Shown: positions 24,974 through 32,004, counted from the first letter of the stretch. The stretch is DNA of 46,330 bases from an uncultured Desulfosporosinus sp. (GCA_927405585.1 CAKMJS010000121.1:1-46330), one strand, 5' to 3'. Notes: generated by a model from the letters alone, not told the origin. A program made the numbers and translations.

Positions 24974-25969
24974 CTACCGTAGTACCTCATGAGGCCTCTG
25001 GCTTCCGATCTCTGGCTTCTGATCTCCGACCTCTATAACCCTACACCGCTGACAGGAGGGAGCTAATCCTTCTTCAACAGGACATTCCTCATCCCTAGAA
25101 CTGCAAGGTTCTGCGTGAATCAGGACATGAGTCCCCTGTAATCTCAGATTAATTTCTTGTTCAATCAAATCGCACAGTTCATGAACGTCTAGGACTGAAG
25201 TGAATTTAGCAACAACTAGATGTAAATCAATATGCCTTTCTGCTCCAGCCTTCCGAGTGCGAAGTTTATGAAATTCCAGAAATTCATCCGCATGTTGTAG
25301 AAGGACGACTGAAATAATTTCACATTCCTCATCCGGTAAACTGACATCAACCAATGGCAATAACGCTTTCTTGGTAAGATCATAGGCAGCTTTAACGATC
25401 ATAAGTGCAACGCCTAGCGCAATAATAGGATCTAAGATGACCCAACCCGTATATTGAATGATCAGTAGACCCATAAAAACTCCTGTTGACGTATAGACGT
25501 CTGTACGTAAATGCAGTGCATCCGCTTCGAGTGCCACAGAATCAGTCCGTTTGGCTACCCTCATGAGTCGAGACGAAACGATCAGATTTATGATCGCCGA
25601 AGCTCCCATGACAACCAAGCCCAAACTTAGATTTTCGACATGACCTCCAACACCGTTCATTATTTCCTGGATCTTCAGAACTGCCTCTCGAATAATGACC
25701 AGGGCAGCGACAAATATCAAGACAGCCTCTATTGTCCCGGAAACATTCTCAATCTTACCATGCCCGTAAGCATGTTGTGAATCGGCAGGTTTTTCCGATT
25801 CTCGAACCGCGAAAAGAGCTATAAAGGAAGCCAGAAGATCGATTCCAGAGTGAATACCCTCAGACAGGATACTAACTGACCCACTTGCTAACCCAACCAC
25901 CACTTTGACAAGCGTTAAAAATGTATTCGAGGCGACAGATAATGAGGCCACCTGGATCTTCTCCTCCAT
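24974..25969 (-). CDS. Cation diffusion facilitator (CDF) metal transporter
   Basis: A 331-residue protein with six transmembrane segments and a cytoplasmic C-terminal domain. Metal-site motifs are HSGIDLLAS in TM2 (near residue 41) and DALHLRTDVYTS in TM5 (near 152). The QHAYGHGKIENVSG loop after TM2 is typical. It exports divalent cations (Zn, Fe, Mn, Co or Cd; specificity not readable). Residues ~285-312 carry five cysteines (PCSSRDEECPVEEG, SCQRCR), possibly a metal-binding tail. The final ~19 residues (EVGDQKPEIGSQRPHEVLR) are encoded by degenerate 14-bp tandem repeats. It precedes recJ. Confidence 0.93.
   Translation of the reverse strand: MEEKIQVASLSVASNTFLTLVKVVVGLASGSVSILSEGIHSGIDLLASFIALFAVRESEKPADSQHAYGHGKIENVSGTIEAVLIFVAALVIIREAVLKIQEIMNGVGGHVENLSLGLVVMGASAIINLIVSSRLMRVAKRTDSVALEADALHLRTDVYTSTGVFMGLLIIQYTGWVILDPIIALGVALMIVKAAYDLTKKALLPLVDVSLPDEECEIISVVLLQHADEFLEFHKLRTRKAGAERHIDLHLVVAKFTSVLDVHELCDLIEQEINLRLQGTHVLIHAEPCSSRDEECPVEEGLAPSCQRCRVIEVGDQKPEIGSQRPHEVLR
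24980..25035. repeat. Degenerate ~14-bp tandem repeat forming the CDF gene 3' end
   Basis: CCTCTGGCTTCCGAT, CTCTGGCTTCTGAT and CTCCGACCTCTAT follow each other. They encode the last residues of the CDF protein with an EVGDQKPEIGSQRP repeat feel. Confidence 0.65.
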
Positions 25970-26027
25970 GATTGACTCTCCTCACTTCTATAAAATCTAT
26001 TTTACTCTCTGATAACACATAAAAATA

Positions 26028-26110
26028 GGACTCCTTCTAAAAAGGAAGTCCCGCGGATTACTCCGCTGCCTCATAACTTTGAAGCCCAGCTATCGCCTGA
26101 CAAAATAGTT
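26028..26110 (-). promoter_or_regulatory. Candidate structured leader with terminator upstream of the CDF gene
   Basis: Minus-strand RNA would fold into consecutive hairpins: GCTG...CAGC enclosing CTTC/GAGG (26068-26095), GCGGA/TCCGC (26057-26071), then GGACTTCCTT/AAGGAGTCC (26030-26054), followed by TATTTTTATG, a terminator-like end 60 bases before the CDF start. A metal riboswitch or attenuator is conceivable. I do not recognise the NiCo, yybP or other known consensus, and it may instead be a repeat element. Confidence 0.4.
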
Positions 26111-26195
26111 TATGTTTAAGATACCAAAGATTGCACCTTAAAGCAAGGGTTTTCTCTATCAGGTTTATCTCCGGGTGATAGAGGGTTACCATAGC
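26111..26195. other. Intergenic stretch with an 8-bp stem, left of the IS-like element
   Basis: CTCTATCA and TGATAGAG (about 26154-26184) form a perfect 8-bp stem around a 15-base loop. The frame that spans this stretch (26116-26376, minus) has no ribosome site and no recognisable domain. It could be flanking DNA or an older insertion-element end. Confidence 0.4.
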
Positions 26196-26424
26196 GTGGC
26201 CGAAAGCCCCTGACTTCTGTCACGGGAATGAAGGCGGCCTCGTCGTTCAATAAAAAAATCATTAAACAGAACACATGTACTATATAATATGGTATAATTA
26301 GGTTAAATGAACTATTTAATAACCTATAAGTACACGCATAAAGAAAGAATTTGTATATCTCTATCCTAAGAAACAATACAACACTATTTAGTAAACAAAA
26401 ACCACGTATAAGGTGGTGACTGTC

Positions 26425-27894
26425 ATGGCTAAACGAACGAAAAAAACCAAAGAGAAACTAAAGCCGAATTTTGTGCTAACTCTTAAGCTCGATCCTGAAC
26501 TATATCAAGAGGATATCCTAGATAAGCGCTTAGATATCGGTAGAAGAATCTATAATGCCTGTCTTAATGAACTTAATAAGCGGTATCGTTTAATGGTTGA
26601 GAGTAAAGAGTACCAAAGTGCACAAAAAATGCCAAAAACGGAGACATCCCGCAATCTAGTACTGCAAGAGTTAAACAGGAAGTACCGATTGACCGAGTAT
26701 TCAATACACCAGTTTGTTAAGCCAATGCAACATCACTTTAAGAAAAATTTAGATTCTCACACTGTCCAAAAAATTGCCACGCGCTGCTTTGAGGCCTTTA
26801 AGGGGAAGATCTATCATACTGCCAAAACGATACACTTCAAAAAGTATGGCGAATTGCAAAGCTTGGAAGGTAAAACGAATGCAGCCGGTATTAAGTTCCG
26901 AAATAAGACCTTAGTCTGGAATGGACTCTCGATTAGAGTGTTAATTGATCCCACGGATGTCTACGCACAGATGGCACTACTGCAACCAATTAAATACTGT
27001 CGGGTATTAAAGAGTGGCACAAACTACTACTTGCAGTTAGTCCTAGGAGGCTTCCCTCCAGTTAAGCTCGATAAAAACGGTGAGTTCAGGCACAAGGTAG
27101 GCAGCTCGAAGGTTGGAATCGATATTGGCCCGCAGACAGCAGGGATCACCTCCGAAGAAACGGTCAGTTTATTAGAACTGGCCCCTGTGATAGAGACTCC
27201 TTATCGGAAAATCAGGCAATTGCAGCGGAAAATGGATCGAAGTCGCCGAGCAACTAATCCGAACAAGTATAAGGCGAATGGGACGTTTAATCGGAGTAAT
27301 AACGATCGTTGGGTAAAGTCGAAGCACTATCAGTTGGATCAACTCAAACTGCAAAGAATCCAAGGTAAGTTAAAGAGCCTCCGCAAGCAATCGCATAATC
27401 GATTGGCTAACGAGATAATTAGCCTTGGTACAGAGGTTAATGTAGAAACAATGTCGTTTAAAGGTCTCCAGAAGAGAGCTAAAAAGACGACTAAAAATGA
27501 AAAAGGCAAGATCAATCGCAAGAAACGATTTGGTAAATCCTTAGCGAATAAGGCCCCAGCCATGTTTTTAAACATCTTGGATAATAAATTGAAGCATCTT
27601 GGGACAGAATTGCACAGGATCAAAACCGCTGAAGTAAAGGCCTCTCAATATAATCATGTAGAAGATGACTATGTGAAAAAAGAGCTTAGTGAACGGTGGT
27701 CAATGATTGGAAACGATAAAATTCAACGAGACTTATATAGTAGTTTTCTGATCCTGCATGTAAACCCTGATTTAAGCACAATTAATCGCCAACAGTGCCT
27801 TGAAACCTACTCGAGATTCAAGACACTTCACGATAGAGAGATTGAACGACTGAAAACCTCAACGAACCGTAAACTAGTCAGCATGGGAATTTAA
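26425..27894 (+). CDS. TnpB-family RuvC-like protein lacking the zinc ribbon
   Basis: With the ATG at 26425 (AAGGTGG 8 bases upstream) the protein has 489 residues. RuvC-like catalytic residues appear at Asp233 (KVGIDIGPQ), Glu341 (VNVETMSFKGL) and Asp436 (IQRDLYSSFLI). TnpB proteins normally carry two CxxC pairs between the last two motifs (TSQTCSxCG ... CxxCG). Here that stretch reads KASQYNHVEDDYVKKELSERW and has no cysteine, so the zinc ribbon is gone although the frame is intact. About 45 residues follow the last motif. It could be an RNA-guided nuclease of a divergent subfamily or a protein repurposed for another role. Confidence 0.85.
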   Translation: MAKRTKKTKEKLKPNFVLTLKLDPELYQEDILDKRLDIGRRIYNACLNELNKRYRLMVESKEYQSAQKMPKTETSRNLVLQELNRKYRLTEYSIHQFVKPMQHHFKKNLDSHTVQKIATRCFEAFKGKIYHTAKTIHFKKYGELQSLEGKTNAAGIKFRNKTLVWNGLSIRVLIDPTDVYAQMALLQPIKYCRVLKSGTNYYLQLVLGGFPPVKLDKNGEFRHKVGSSKVGIDIGPQTAGITSEETVSLLELAPVIETPYRKIRQLQRKMDRSRRATNPNKYKANGTFNRSNNDRWVKSKHYQLDQLKLQRIQGKLKSLRKQSHNRLANEIISLGTEVNVETMSFKGLQKRAKKTTKNEKGKINRKKRFGKSLANKAPAMFLNILDNKLKHLGTELHRIKTAEVKASQYNHVEDDYVKKELSERWSMIGNDKIQRDLYSSFLILHVNPDLSTINRQQCLETYSRFKTLHDREIERLKTSTNRKLVSMGI

Positions 27895-28093
27895 CTAAAA
27901 CCCAAAAAAGCGTCATGATACGGGCGTCATACTACCGCTAATATAGTCAATGGACTGTTTGGTAGTAAAGTCTTAGGGAAGTAGACCAGTCCTTATGTGT
28001 TGTACCTTGCCGATGAAATACCATGCCAGTGAGCGAGAGTATATCGGAAGTCTATATGTACCTAAGAACCCGCCGACTTTAGTCGCGCGGAGT
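27895..28093 (+). ncRNA. Candidate omega-RNA (TnpB guide RNA) and right end
   Basis: About 200 non-coding bases between the tnpB stop and the element's right end. They have the place and look of omega-RNAs: several short stems (ACTACCG...GGTAGT type pairing between 27932 and 27965) and the terminal hairpin CCGCCGACTTTAGTCGCGCGG (near 28069-28090). The guide would be the sequence directly after the right end. The boundaries are inferred only from position. Confidence 0.45.
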
Positions 28094-28094
28094 A

Positions 28095-28562
28095 TCAGAG
28101 GGTTAAGATGTTTCCGTAGATGATCCATCCTATACCTAAAATTAGACGCAGAATTGTTGGTGCGAAGCTCCAAAGAACCTCACTATTTTTATCCCTAGGA
28201 ATTATGCCGGTTCCGACGACCAAAGCCCACAAAATAATGGCTACAATAGGAGTAATGAAGGCACCAAAGAGAACCAAACTAATCAGTCCACCGACCAAAC
28301 CACTTACAACTTGGGTCTTGTTAGCAATTCTTCCCACTATCAGCAGGAGTATTATGCCAATAATACCTCCTAAAAGAAGAGGGGTCTGCCAACGCCAAAA
28401 CTGCTCAATATCATGGACTAGATAGTTAATTCCGCTTAATAGAACCGTTGCCGCAACAATTCCTCGAATCCCGCCCATAAAGATTAATCCCGCGGAAAGA
28501 AGCAGCGCCCCCTCAAGTAATACGAGAAAAACAAATCCCAAGCAGCCTCCCTCCCCCGCCAC
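28095..28562 (-). CDS. Small integral membrane protein, C-terminus at the IS right end
   Basis: A 155-residue protein with about five or six hydrophobic segments (roughly 7-28, 32-50, 58-75, 85-112, 128-150) and small loops, some glycine-rich. I recognise no domain. The stop codon (28095-28097) lies inside the GAGTATCA right-end sequence of the TnpB element, so the last residues (GNILTL) may have been changed by the insertion and the native protein may have been longer. The start after GGGGGAGGGAGG is ATG at 28562. Confidence 0.65.
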   Translation of the reverse strand: MAGEGGCLGFVFLVLLEGALLLSAGLIFMGGIRGIVAATVLLSGINYLVHDIEQFWRWQTPLLLGGIIGIILLLIVGRIANKTQVVSGLVGGLISLVLFGAFITPIVAIILWALVVGTGIIPRDKNSEVLWSFAPTILRLILGIGWIIYGNILTL

Positions 28563-28800
28563 ACTTTTCTGTTAGTATAGCCCAAAAATATTTAAGCTAA
28601 TCTTAGTGGAGCATTCCTGCCTTGTCATATTGCCACCCTGAATCAAGTGAACTTGTCTCACTAAAGTTAAACATTAGAGTATTTTCCATCAATGGAACAA
28701 TAATTCCATACTTTTCATATTCTATTTTAGGTAAGTTAAGAAGCATTGCAACAAACCTAAATGATAAGAAAATGAATTATATTTGAAGGAGGTTTTCTCT
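28563..28800. other. Intergenic region holding the micropeptide promoter
   Basis: AT-rich gap between the divergent membrane-protein gene and the Trp-rich micropeptide gene. It contains the sporulation-type promoter motif described separately and the AAGGAGG ribosome site at 28786-28792. I see nothing else. Confidence 0.6.
28697..28724 (+). promoter_or_regulatory. Sigma-K/sigma-E-like promoter motif
   Basis: AC (28697-28698), 17 bases, CATATTCTA (28716-28724) fits the sigma-K pattern AC-N16/17-CATANNNTA. It is about 75 bases upstream of the Trp-rich micropeptide start. No good sigma-A promoter is visible here. This suggests late mother-cell expression; short motifs in AT-rich DNA can also arise by chance. 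Confidence 0.5.
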
Positions 28801-28902
28801 ATGTGGTGGGGTCGTTGGGGCTGGGGTTTCCCTTGGTGGCTTGGCTTTGGTGGTTTTGGATTTGGCCCATGGTGGGGTCTTCGTCGCCGCTTCTGGTGGT
28901 AA
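28801..28902 (+). CDS. 33-residue Trp/Gly-rich micropeptide
   Basis: A small gene with an ideal AAGGAGG ribosome site 8 bases before the ATG and a terminator ~60 bases after the stop. The peptide has 10 tryptophans, 9 glycines and 5 phenylalanines in 33 residues, begins MWWGRWGWGFPWW, and has a basic stretch LRRRFWW at the end. I recognise no family. Aromatic-basic peptides of this composition would bind membranes or wall polymers, or form aggregates. With the divergent Gly-rich micropeptides nearby and a sigma-K-like promoter, a spore-coat or membrane role is a reasonable guess. It is too short for most gene finders. Confidence 0.75.
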   Translation: MWWGRWGWGFPWWLGFGGFGFGPWWGLRRRFWW

Positions 28903-28960
28903 CCCATAGGTTCTAATTTCGAAACGCTTAATCATATTCTGTTTCTTTTGAAAAGCATCA

Positions 28961-28996
28961 AAAGGGTCGCTGCATATGCCAGCGCCCTTTTCTTTC
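28961..28996 (+). terminator. Terminator after the Trp-rich micropeptide
   Basis: AAAGGG(t)CGCTG (28961-28972) pairs with CAGCGCCCTTT (28980-28990) around a 7-base loop, followed by TCTTTC. A-run and T-run flank the stem, so it can act in both directions. Confidence 0.88.
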
Positions 28997-29074
28997 ATGA
29001 CTTCCCAAAGCTTAAAGAGGACCCCTTCTCAAAGGGATCCTCTAACTGATTTCACTATATTTCAGATTGATCCA

Positions 29075-29267
29075 ATCGTGAGACTCCCACTTCTACAAGT
29101 GGGAGTGGGACTCCGTACTCCGCTTCACGATAGTCTCCGGTACGATAGTCTCCGGTGGAGAGTATCGCCGAAGCCGTGATCCCTAGAGGAATACCTACCG
29201 GCGTAGGATAGAGCCGCCCTCCCCATAGAAATACTTAGCGGCGAAGGTGGGGGTAGACTCCCCCACC
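29075..29267. repeat. Compound palindromic repeat element
   Basis: From left to right: a 10-bp hairpin ACTCCCACTT/AAGTGGGAGT (29083-29092, 29097-29106) with CTCCGTACTC; two perfect copies of ACGATAGTCTCCGGT (29127-29141, 29142-29156); the AGAGTATCGCCGAAGCCG unit shared with the aspS end (29159-29186); two near copies of AATACYTASCGGCGWAGG (29190-29207, 29230-29247); and GGTGGGGG/CCCCCACC (29246-29253, 29260-29267). Single parts recur at 14973, 34860, 40009 and 43535. It has no reading frame of interest and fills the gap between the two micropeptide units. Confidence 0.75.
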
Positions 29268-29303
29268 GAAGTCTCGATGTTCAACTTTAGTTGGACGAGT
29301 TCA

Positions 29304-29405
29304 CTAGAAGATGACTCCCAACGCGATCAGAATTAACACGGCAATAGCAATAACCCCTGCCCCTGCCCCTGCACATCCTGCAACTCCAGCACCATACCCG
29401 TACAT
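29304..29405 (-). CDS. YjcZ-like Gly/Ala-rich micropeptide 1
   Basis: A 33-residue peptide, start MYGYGAGVAGCAGAGAG, then a hydrophobic helix ending in LIALGVIF. It has a glycine/tyrosine head, one cysteine and one membrane-spanning tail, as in the tiny YjcZ-type sporulation membrane peptides of Bacillus. GGAGGTGA lies 7 bases before the ATG. It is the last of four tandem genes and most similar to micropeptide 3. Confidence 0.7.
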   Translation of the reverse strand: MYGYGAGVAGCAGAGAGVIAIAVLILIALGVIF

Positions 29406-29443
29406 GAACTCACCTCCAAAAAAGTCGCACTTACGGTCGTTTC

Positions 29444-29548
29444 TTAAAAAACAATACCCAAGGCGATGAGCAATAGAATAATCACGACAACAATTGCAAT
29501 TCCTGCACCGACTCCAGTTCCACACCCGACTCCAGCTGCTCCAAACAT
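29444..29548 (-). CDS. YjcZ-like micropeptide 2
   Basis: A 34-residue peptide starting MFGAAGVGCGTGVGAG, with a hydrophobic tail IVVVIILLLIALGIVF. One cysteine lies in the glycine-rich head. GGGAGGTTAATCTT precedes the ATG. It is closest to micropeptide 4 in the tail. Confidence 0.7.
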   Translation of the reverse strand: MFGAAGVGCGTGVGAGIAIVVVIILLLIALGIVF

Positions 29549-29585
29549 AAGATTAACCTCCCTTTTCTTCAATTATCTCTTTCAA

Positions 29586-29693
29586 TTAAAAAATAACGGC
29601 TAAAGCAATTAAGATCAGAATAGCGATAGCAATAATGCCAGCCCCTACACCCGTTGCAACAGGTGCACCACAGCCCATTCCATATCCGTACAT
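29586..29693 (-). CDS. YjcZ-like micropeptide 3
   Basis: A 35-residue peptide starting MYGYGMGCGAPVATGVGAG, with the tail IAIAILILIALAVIF. GAAGGAGGGTCTACC precedes the ATG. It shares the MYGYG start and the IIAIA-type helix with micropeptide 1, which suggests tandem duplication of a two-gene unit. Confidence 0.7.
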   Translation of the reverse strand: MYGYGMGCGAPVATGVGAGIIAIAILILIALAVIF

Positions 29694-29738
29694 GGTAGAC
29701 CCTCCTTCACTTTTTTATAAGATTTTGAGAACTAAACT

Positions 29739-29861
29739 TTAGAATACTATTCCCATTGCGATTAACAGAAGAATAATCACAACTACGATTGCAATCCCTG
29801 GTAAAAAGTTAGGTTTACATACACATTCTACGCCGTCAACAGCACCTACTCCAAATGCCAT
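29739..29861 (-). CDS. YjcZ-like micropeptide 4
   Basis: A 40-residue peptide starting MAFGVGAVDGVECVCKPNF, then the same tail as micropeptide 2 (IAIVVVIILLLIA-GIVF). The head carries two cysteines (CVC) and a short insertion. GGGAGGTTG lies 7 bases before the ATG. It is the first gene of the unit and is nearest the sigma-K/E-like promoter. Confidence 0.7.
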   Translation of the reverse strand: MAFGVGAVDGVECVCKPNFLPGIAIVVVIILLLIAMGIVF

Positions 29862-29907
29862 ATTTAACAACCTCCCTAATTTTAACTATATATTTCTGGG
29901 CTCATAG

Positions 29908-29934
29908 TAAGATATGTAATATTTCCATAATTGT
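29908..29934 (-). promoter_or_regulatory. Sigma-K/sigma-E-like promoter of the micropeptide unit
   Basis: On the minus strand, AC (29933-29934), 16 bases, CATATCTTA (29908-29916) fits AC-N16/17-CATANNNTA. It lies ~47 bases before the first micropeptide ATG, in the right place for a transcript leader. Mother-cell expression during sporulation is inferred. Confidence 0.55.
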
Positions 29935-29965
29935 TAATAATTTCTATATTTATATTGCCGAACGA

Positions 29966-30000
29966 AAAGCCGCTCTCCGGTTAGTCCGAAGAGCGGCTTT
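29966..30000 (-). terminator. Strong terminator after the deacetylase gene
   Basis: AAAGCCGCTCT (29966-29976) pairs with AGAGCGGCTTT (29990-30000), with CCGG/CCG pairing in the loop. On the minus strand it ends in TTTTCG, 12 bases past the deacetylase stop. It separates that gene from the micropeptide promoter. Confidence 0.92.
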
Positions 30001-30011
30001 ATCGTTAAGAG

Positions 30012-30935
30012 CTAATAGTTTGGATTGTGCATGCGTCTCGTAAACTCGTCCATTCCCATTGATGCATAACAATAAACGCGTTCTACTTGCCAGGCATCCG
30101 TACTGACATCTGCCCATCCCCGTTCTGTGGTAACGGCCATCAAATACCCGGTATCCTTCAACGCCTGCACGACGGTGGCATTGAAGTCTCCATAAGGATA
30201 AGCGAAAAAGTCCACCACAAGCCCTAACTCCTTTTCTAAGAGTTCCTTAGAAAGTTGTAGTTCACCCAACACGGCTGAAACATCCAGTTTGGTCAAATGC
30301 GGGTGACTAGTCGTGTGTCCTTCGATTTCCCACCCGTTTGTGACAAGCTCTTTAAGCTGAGTCAGTGACAAAAATCCTTCTCCATTAATATAGCTTGTTA
30401 CCATAAAGACCGTGGCTGTAAACCCATACTTCGATAAAATGGGAAAAGCGTTCGTATAATTATCGACGTATCCGTCATCAAACGTAATTACAAAAGGGTT
30501 TTCAGGGAGAGCCCCCCCTGCATAGGTAGCTTGGTATAACTGATCTAAGGAGATGCTTTGATACCCTTTGTCGTGCAAATAAGCCATTTGGGCCTCAAAC
30601 TGTTCCGGGGGCATTCTTAATTCATTGCCAGTCTCCTGCATCACGGAGTGGTAGTACAGGATGGGTACAGTTTGGGCTTTTGGTACGTTAGCTTGCCCAT
30701 CACTTGGAGGATTAGGCAAATCCCTTGGTAGTTTAACTGTATCATTTGAAGGTTTAACTTGATCGTTCGATAATTCAACTTGATCGTTTACAGATTCGGG
30801 CTGGTCTGGTCCACTCGCTGGAATAAGCGTAGTTATTTGAGTTTGAGAAGTAGGGCTTGACAGTGGTCTAGCGCACCCACTGCTTCCAAAAACAAGGAAA
30901 ACGAAGAGGAGCGCTCCTATTATTTTCTTTTCCAT
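30012..30935 (-). CDS. Lipoprotein polysaccharide deacetylase (NodB domain)
   Basis: A 307-residue protein. The N-terminus is a lipoprotein signal peptide with lipobox GSSGC near residue 21, so the protein is probably anchored outside the membrane. Residues ~25-90 form a linker with repeated SNDQVKPSNDTVK units. The NodB domain follows: FVITFDDGYVDNYT near 150 (the metal aspartate and the general base) and EGHTTSHPHL near 206 (the two metal histidines). It resembles peptidoglycan or GlcNAc deacetylases of spore formers. Wall or cortex modification is inferred. Confidence 0.9.
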   Translation of the reverse strand: MEKKIIGALLFVFLVFGSSGCARPLSSPTSQTQITTLIPASGPDQPESVNDQVELSNDQVKPSNDTVKLPRDLPNPPSDGQANVPKAQTVPILYYHSVMQETGNELRMPPEQFEAQMAYLHDKGYQSISLDQLYQATYAGGALPENPFVITFDDGYVDNYTNAFPILSKYGFTATVFMVTSYINGEGFLSLTQLKELVTNGWEIEGHTTSHPHLTKLDVSAVLGELQLSKELLEKELGLVVDFFAYPYGDFNATVVQALKDTGYLMAVTTERGWADVSTDAWQVERVYCYASMGMDEFTRRMHNPNY

Positions 30936-31005
30936 CGTTTCCTCCTTTAAGCAACAACGGCGATAACCAAAGAGTTGCTACTTGATTTATAATTCACTAT
31001 AACAT

Positions 31006-31040
31006 GAAAAGATCTTGAGCATAATACCCAAGATCTTTTC
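31006..31040 (-). terminator. Terminator after secDF
   Basis: GAAAAGATCTTG and CAAGATCTTTTC (31006-31017, 31029-31040) form a perfect 12-bp stem with an 11-base loop, ending in TTTTC on the minus strand 17 bases past the secF stop. Confidence 0.9.
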
Positions 31041-31056
31041 ACGCCACTACTTGAAA

Positions 31057-32004
31057 CTAGGCGCGGGCTGGCTTGCCGCCTTTACGTTTGGGCTTCATAC
31101 GGTTCTTAATCTCCAAGAGGATTTGACTAGCGATAAAGATGGAGGAATAGGCTCCGATAGATACCCCTATCAGCATAGCCAAAGCGAAATATCGAGTGGA
31201 TTCTCCACCAAAGATAAATATTGAGAGCAAGGCGATCAGGACCGTGATCGTTGTGTTAATGGAACGCCGCATGGTCTGCCAAATGGATTTATCAACCATA
31301 TCTTCATAGGCATCTGTACGTTTCATTTTGTTTTGGTTCTCACGAATCCGGTCAAAGATAATCACTGTATCATTAATGGAATAACCGAAGATTGTTAAAA
31401 TAGCCGCCACAAACCAGGAATTGATTTCCCATTGGAACAACGAGAAAACCCCTACAACTATCAAGACATCGTGTAATAGGGCAATAATCCCGGAGATAGC
31501 AAAGACGAACTGAAACCTGAACGTGATATAGGCGATCATTAGTCCCATAGCAATAATCAGAGCTAAGAAAGCATCTCTAGTAAGTTCTTCTCCGATCGCT
31601 GGACCCACTTTGTCCTCTTGAAGAGACGCTTTGTCATACTCCCCTACCTTGCTTAAGGCAGCGAGTAATTCATTGCGTTTATCTTCTTCAAGGGCTACAG
31701 TTCGGATTAACGCACCAGTATCTCCATTAGACAACTGCACCACAGAATCTTCCAGCCCAACAGATTTCATAGTATCTGTAATGGCAGACTGCGTCACAGC
31801 CTGCTTAAAGGTCACGTCGAGCATCGTTCCACCCTGAAAGTCGATCCCTAAGTTTAAGCCCTGCATGAAGAGGGAAATAACTCCCGGAATCAGAATTAGG
31901 GCTGAAATAGCAAACCACCACAACCGCCTCTTCACAATACTAAAATAAAATTGATGTTGCTGTTTCACTTCATCGTAAGTCGTTGGATGTCCAGTGTTCT
32001 CCAT
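31057..32004 (-). CDS. secF: Protein translocase subunit SecF
   Basis: A 315-residue integral membrane protein with six transmembrane segments and the SecF signatures GIDFQGGTMLDV near 53, the small periplasmic domain, and TIFGYSINDTVIIFDRIRENQ near 215. With SecD it uses proton motive force to pull exported proteins out of the SecYEG channel. Its ATG shares one base with the secD stop (TAATG). Secretion-lipid C-terminus KPKRKGGKPARA is basic and probably cytosolic. Confidence 0.96.
   Translation of the reverse strand: MENTGHPTTYDEVKQQHQFYFSIVKRRLWWFAISALILIPGVISLFMQGLNLGIDFQGGTMLDVTFKQAVTQSAITDTMKSVGLEDSVVQLSNGDTGALIRTVALEEDKRNELLAALSKVGEYDKASLQEDKVGPAIGEELTRDAFLALIIAMGLMIAYITFRFQFVFAISGIIALLHDVLIVVGVFSLFQWEINSWFVAAILTIFGYSINDTVIIFDRIRENQNKMKRTDAYEDMVDKSIWQTMRRSINTTITVLIALLSIFIFGGESTRYFALAMLIGVSIGAYSSIFIASQILLEIKNRMKPKRKGGKPARA

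Larger units (their letters stand above)
26196..28099 (+). mobile_element. TnpB-only IS200/IS605-type element (IS1341-like)
   Basis: A TnpB-type gene is bounded by two hairpins of the same design on the same strand, as expected for IS200/IS605 ends. The left one (26204-26228) has CCCctGAC/GTCacGGG around TTCT and is nested in GGCCG...CGGCC. The right one (28069-28090) has CCGCCGAC/GTCGCGCGG around TTTA. A GAGTATCA-type right end follows. No TnpA transposase is present, so the element would need TnpA in trans. Exact ends are uncertain by tens of bases. Base composition is AT-rich compared with neighbours. Confidence 0.65.

Noticed and set aside
25000-25070. Possible second gene at the CDF 3' end
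   Set aside because: The repeat words are in frame with the transporter; no separate start or domain.
26116-26376. An 86-codon minus-strand frame left of tnpB
   Set aside because: It spans the left-end hairpin and AT-rich DNA, with no ribosome site or domain.
29190-29267. Possible CRISPR-like repeats near the micropeptides
   Set aside because: Two copies only, unequal spacing, no cas genes; better read as a composite palindromic repeat.
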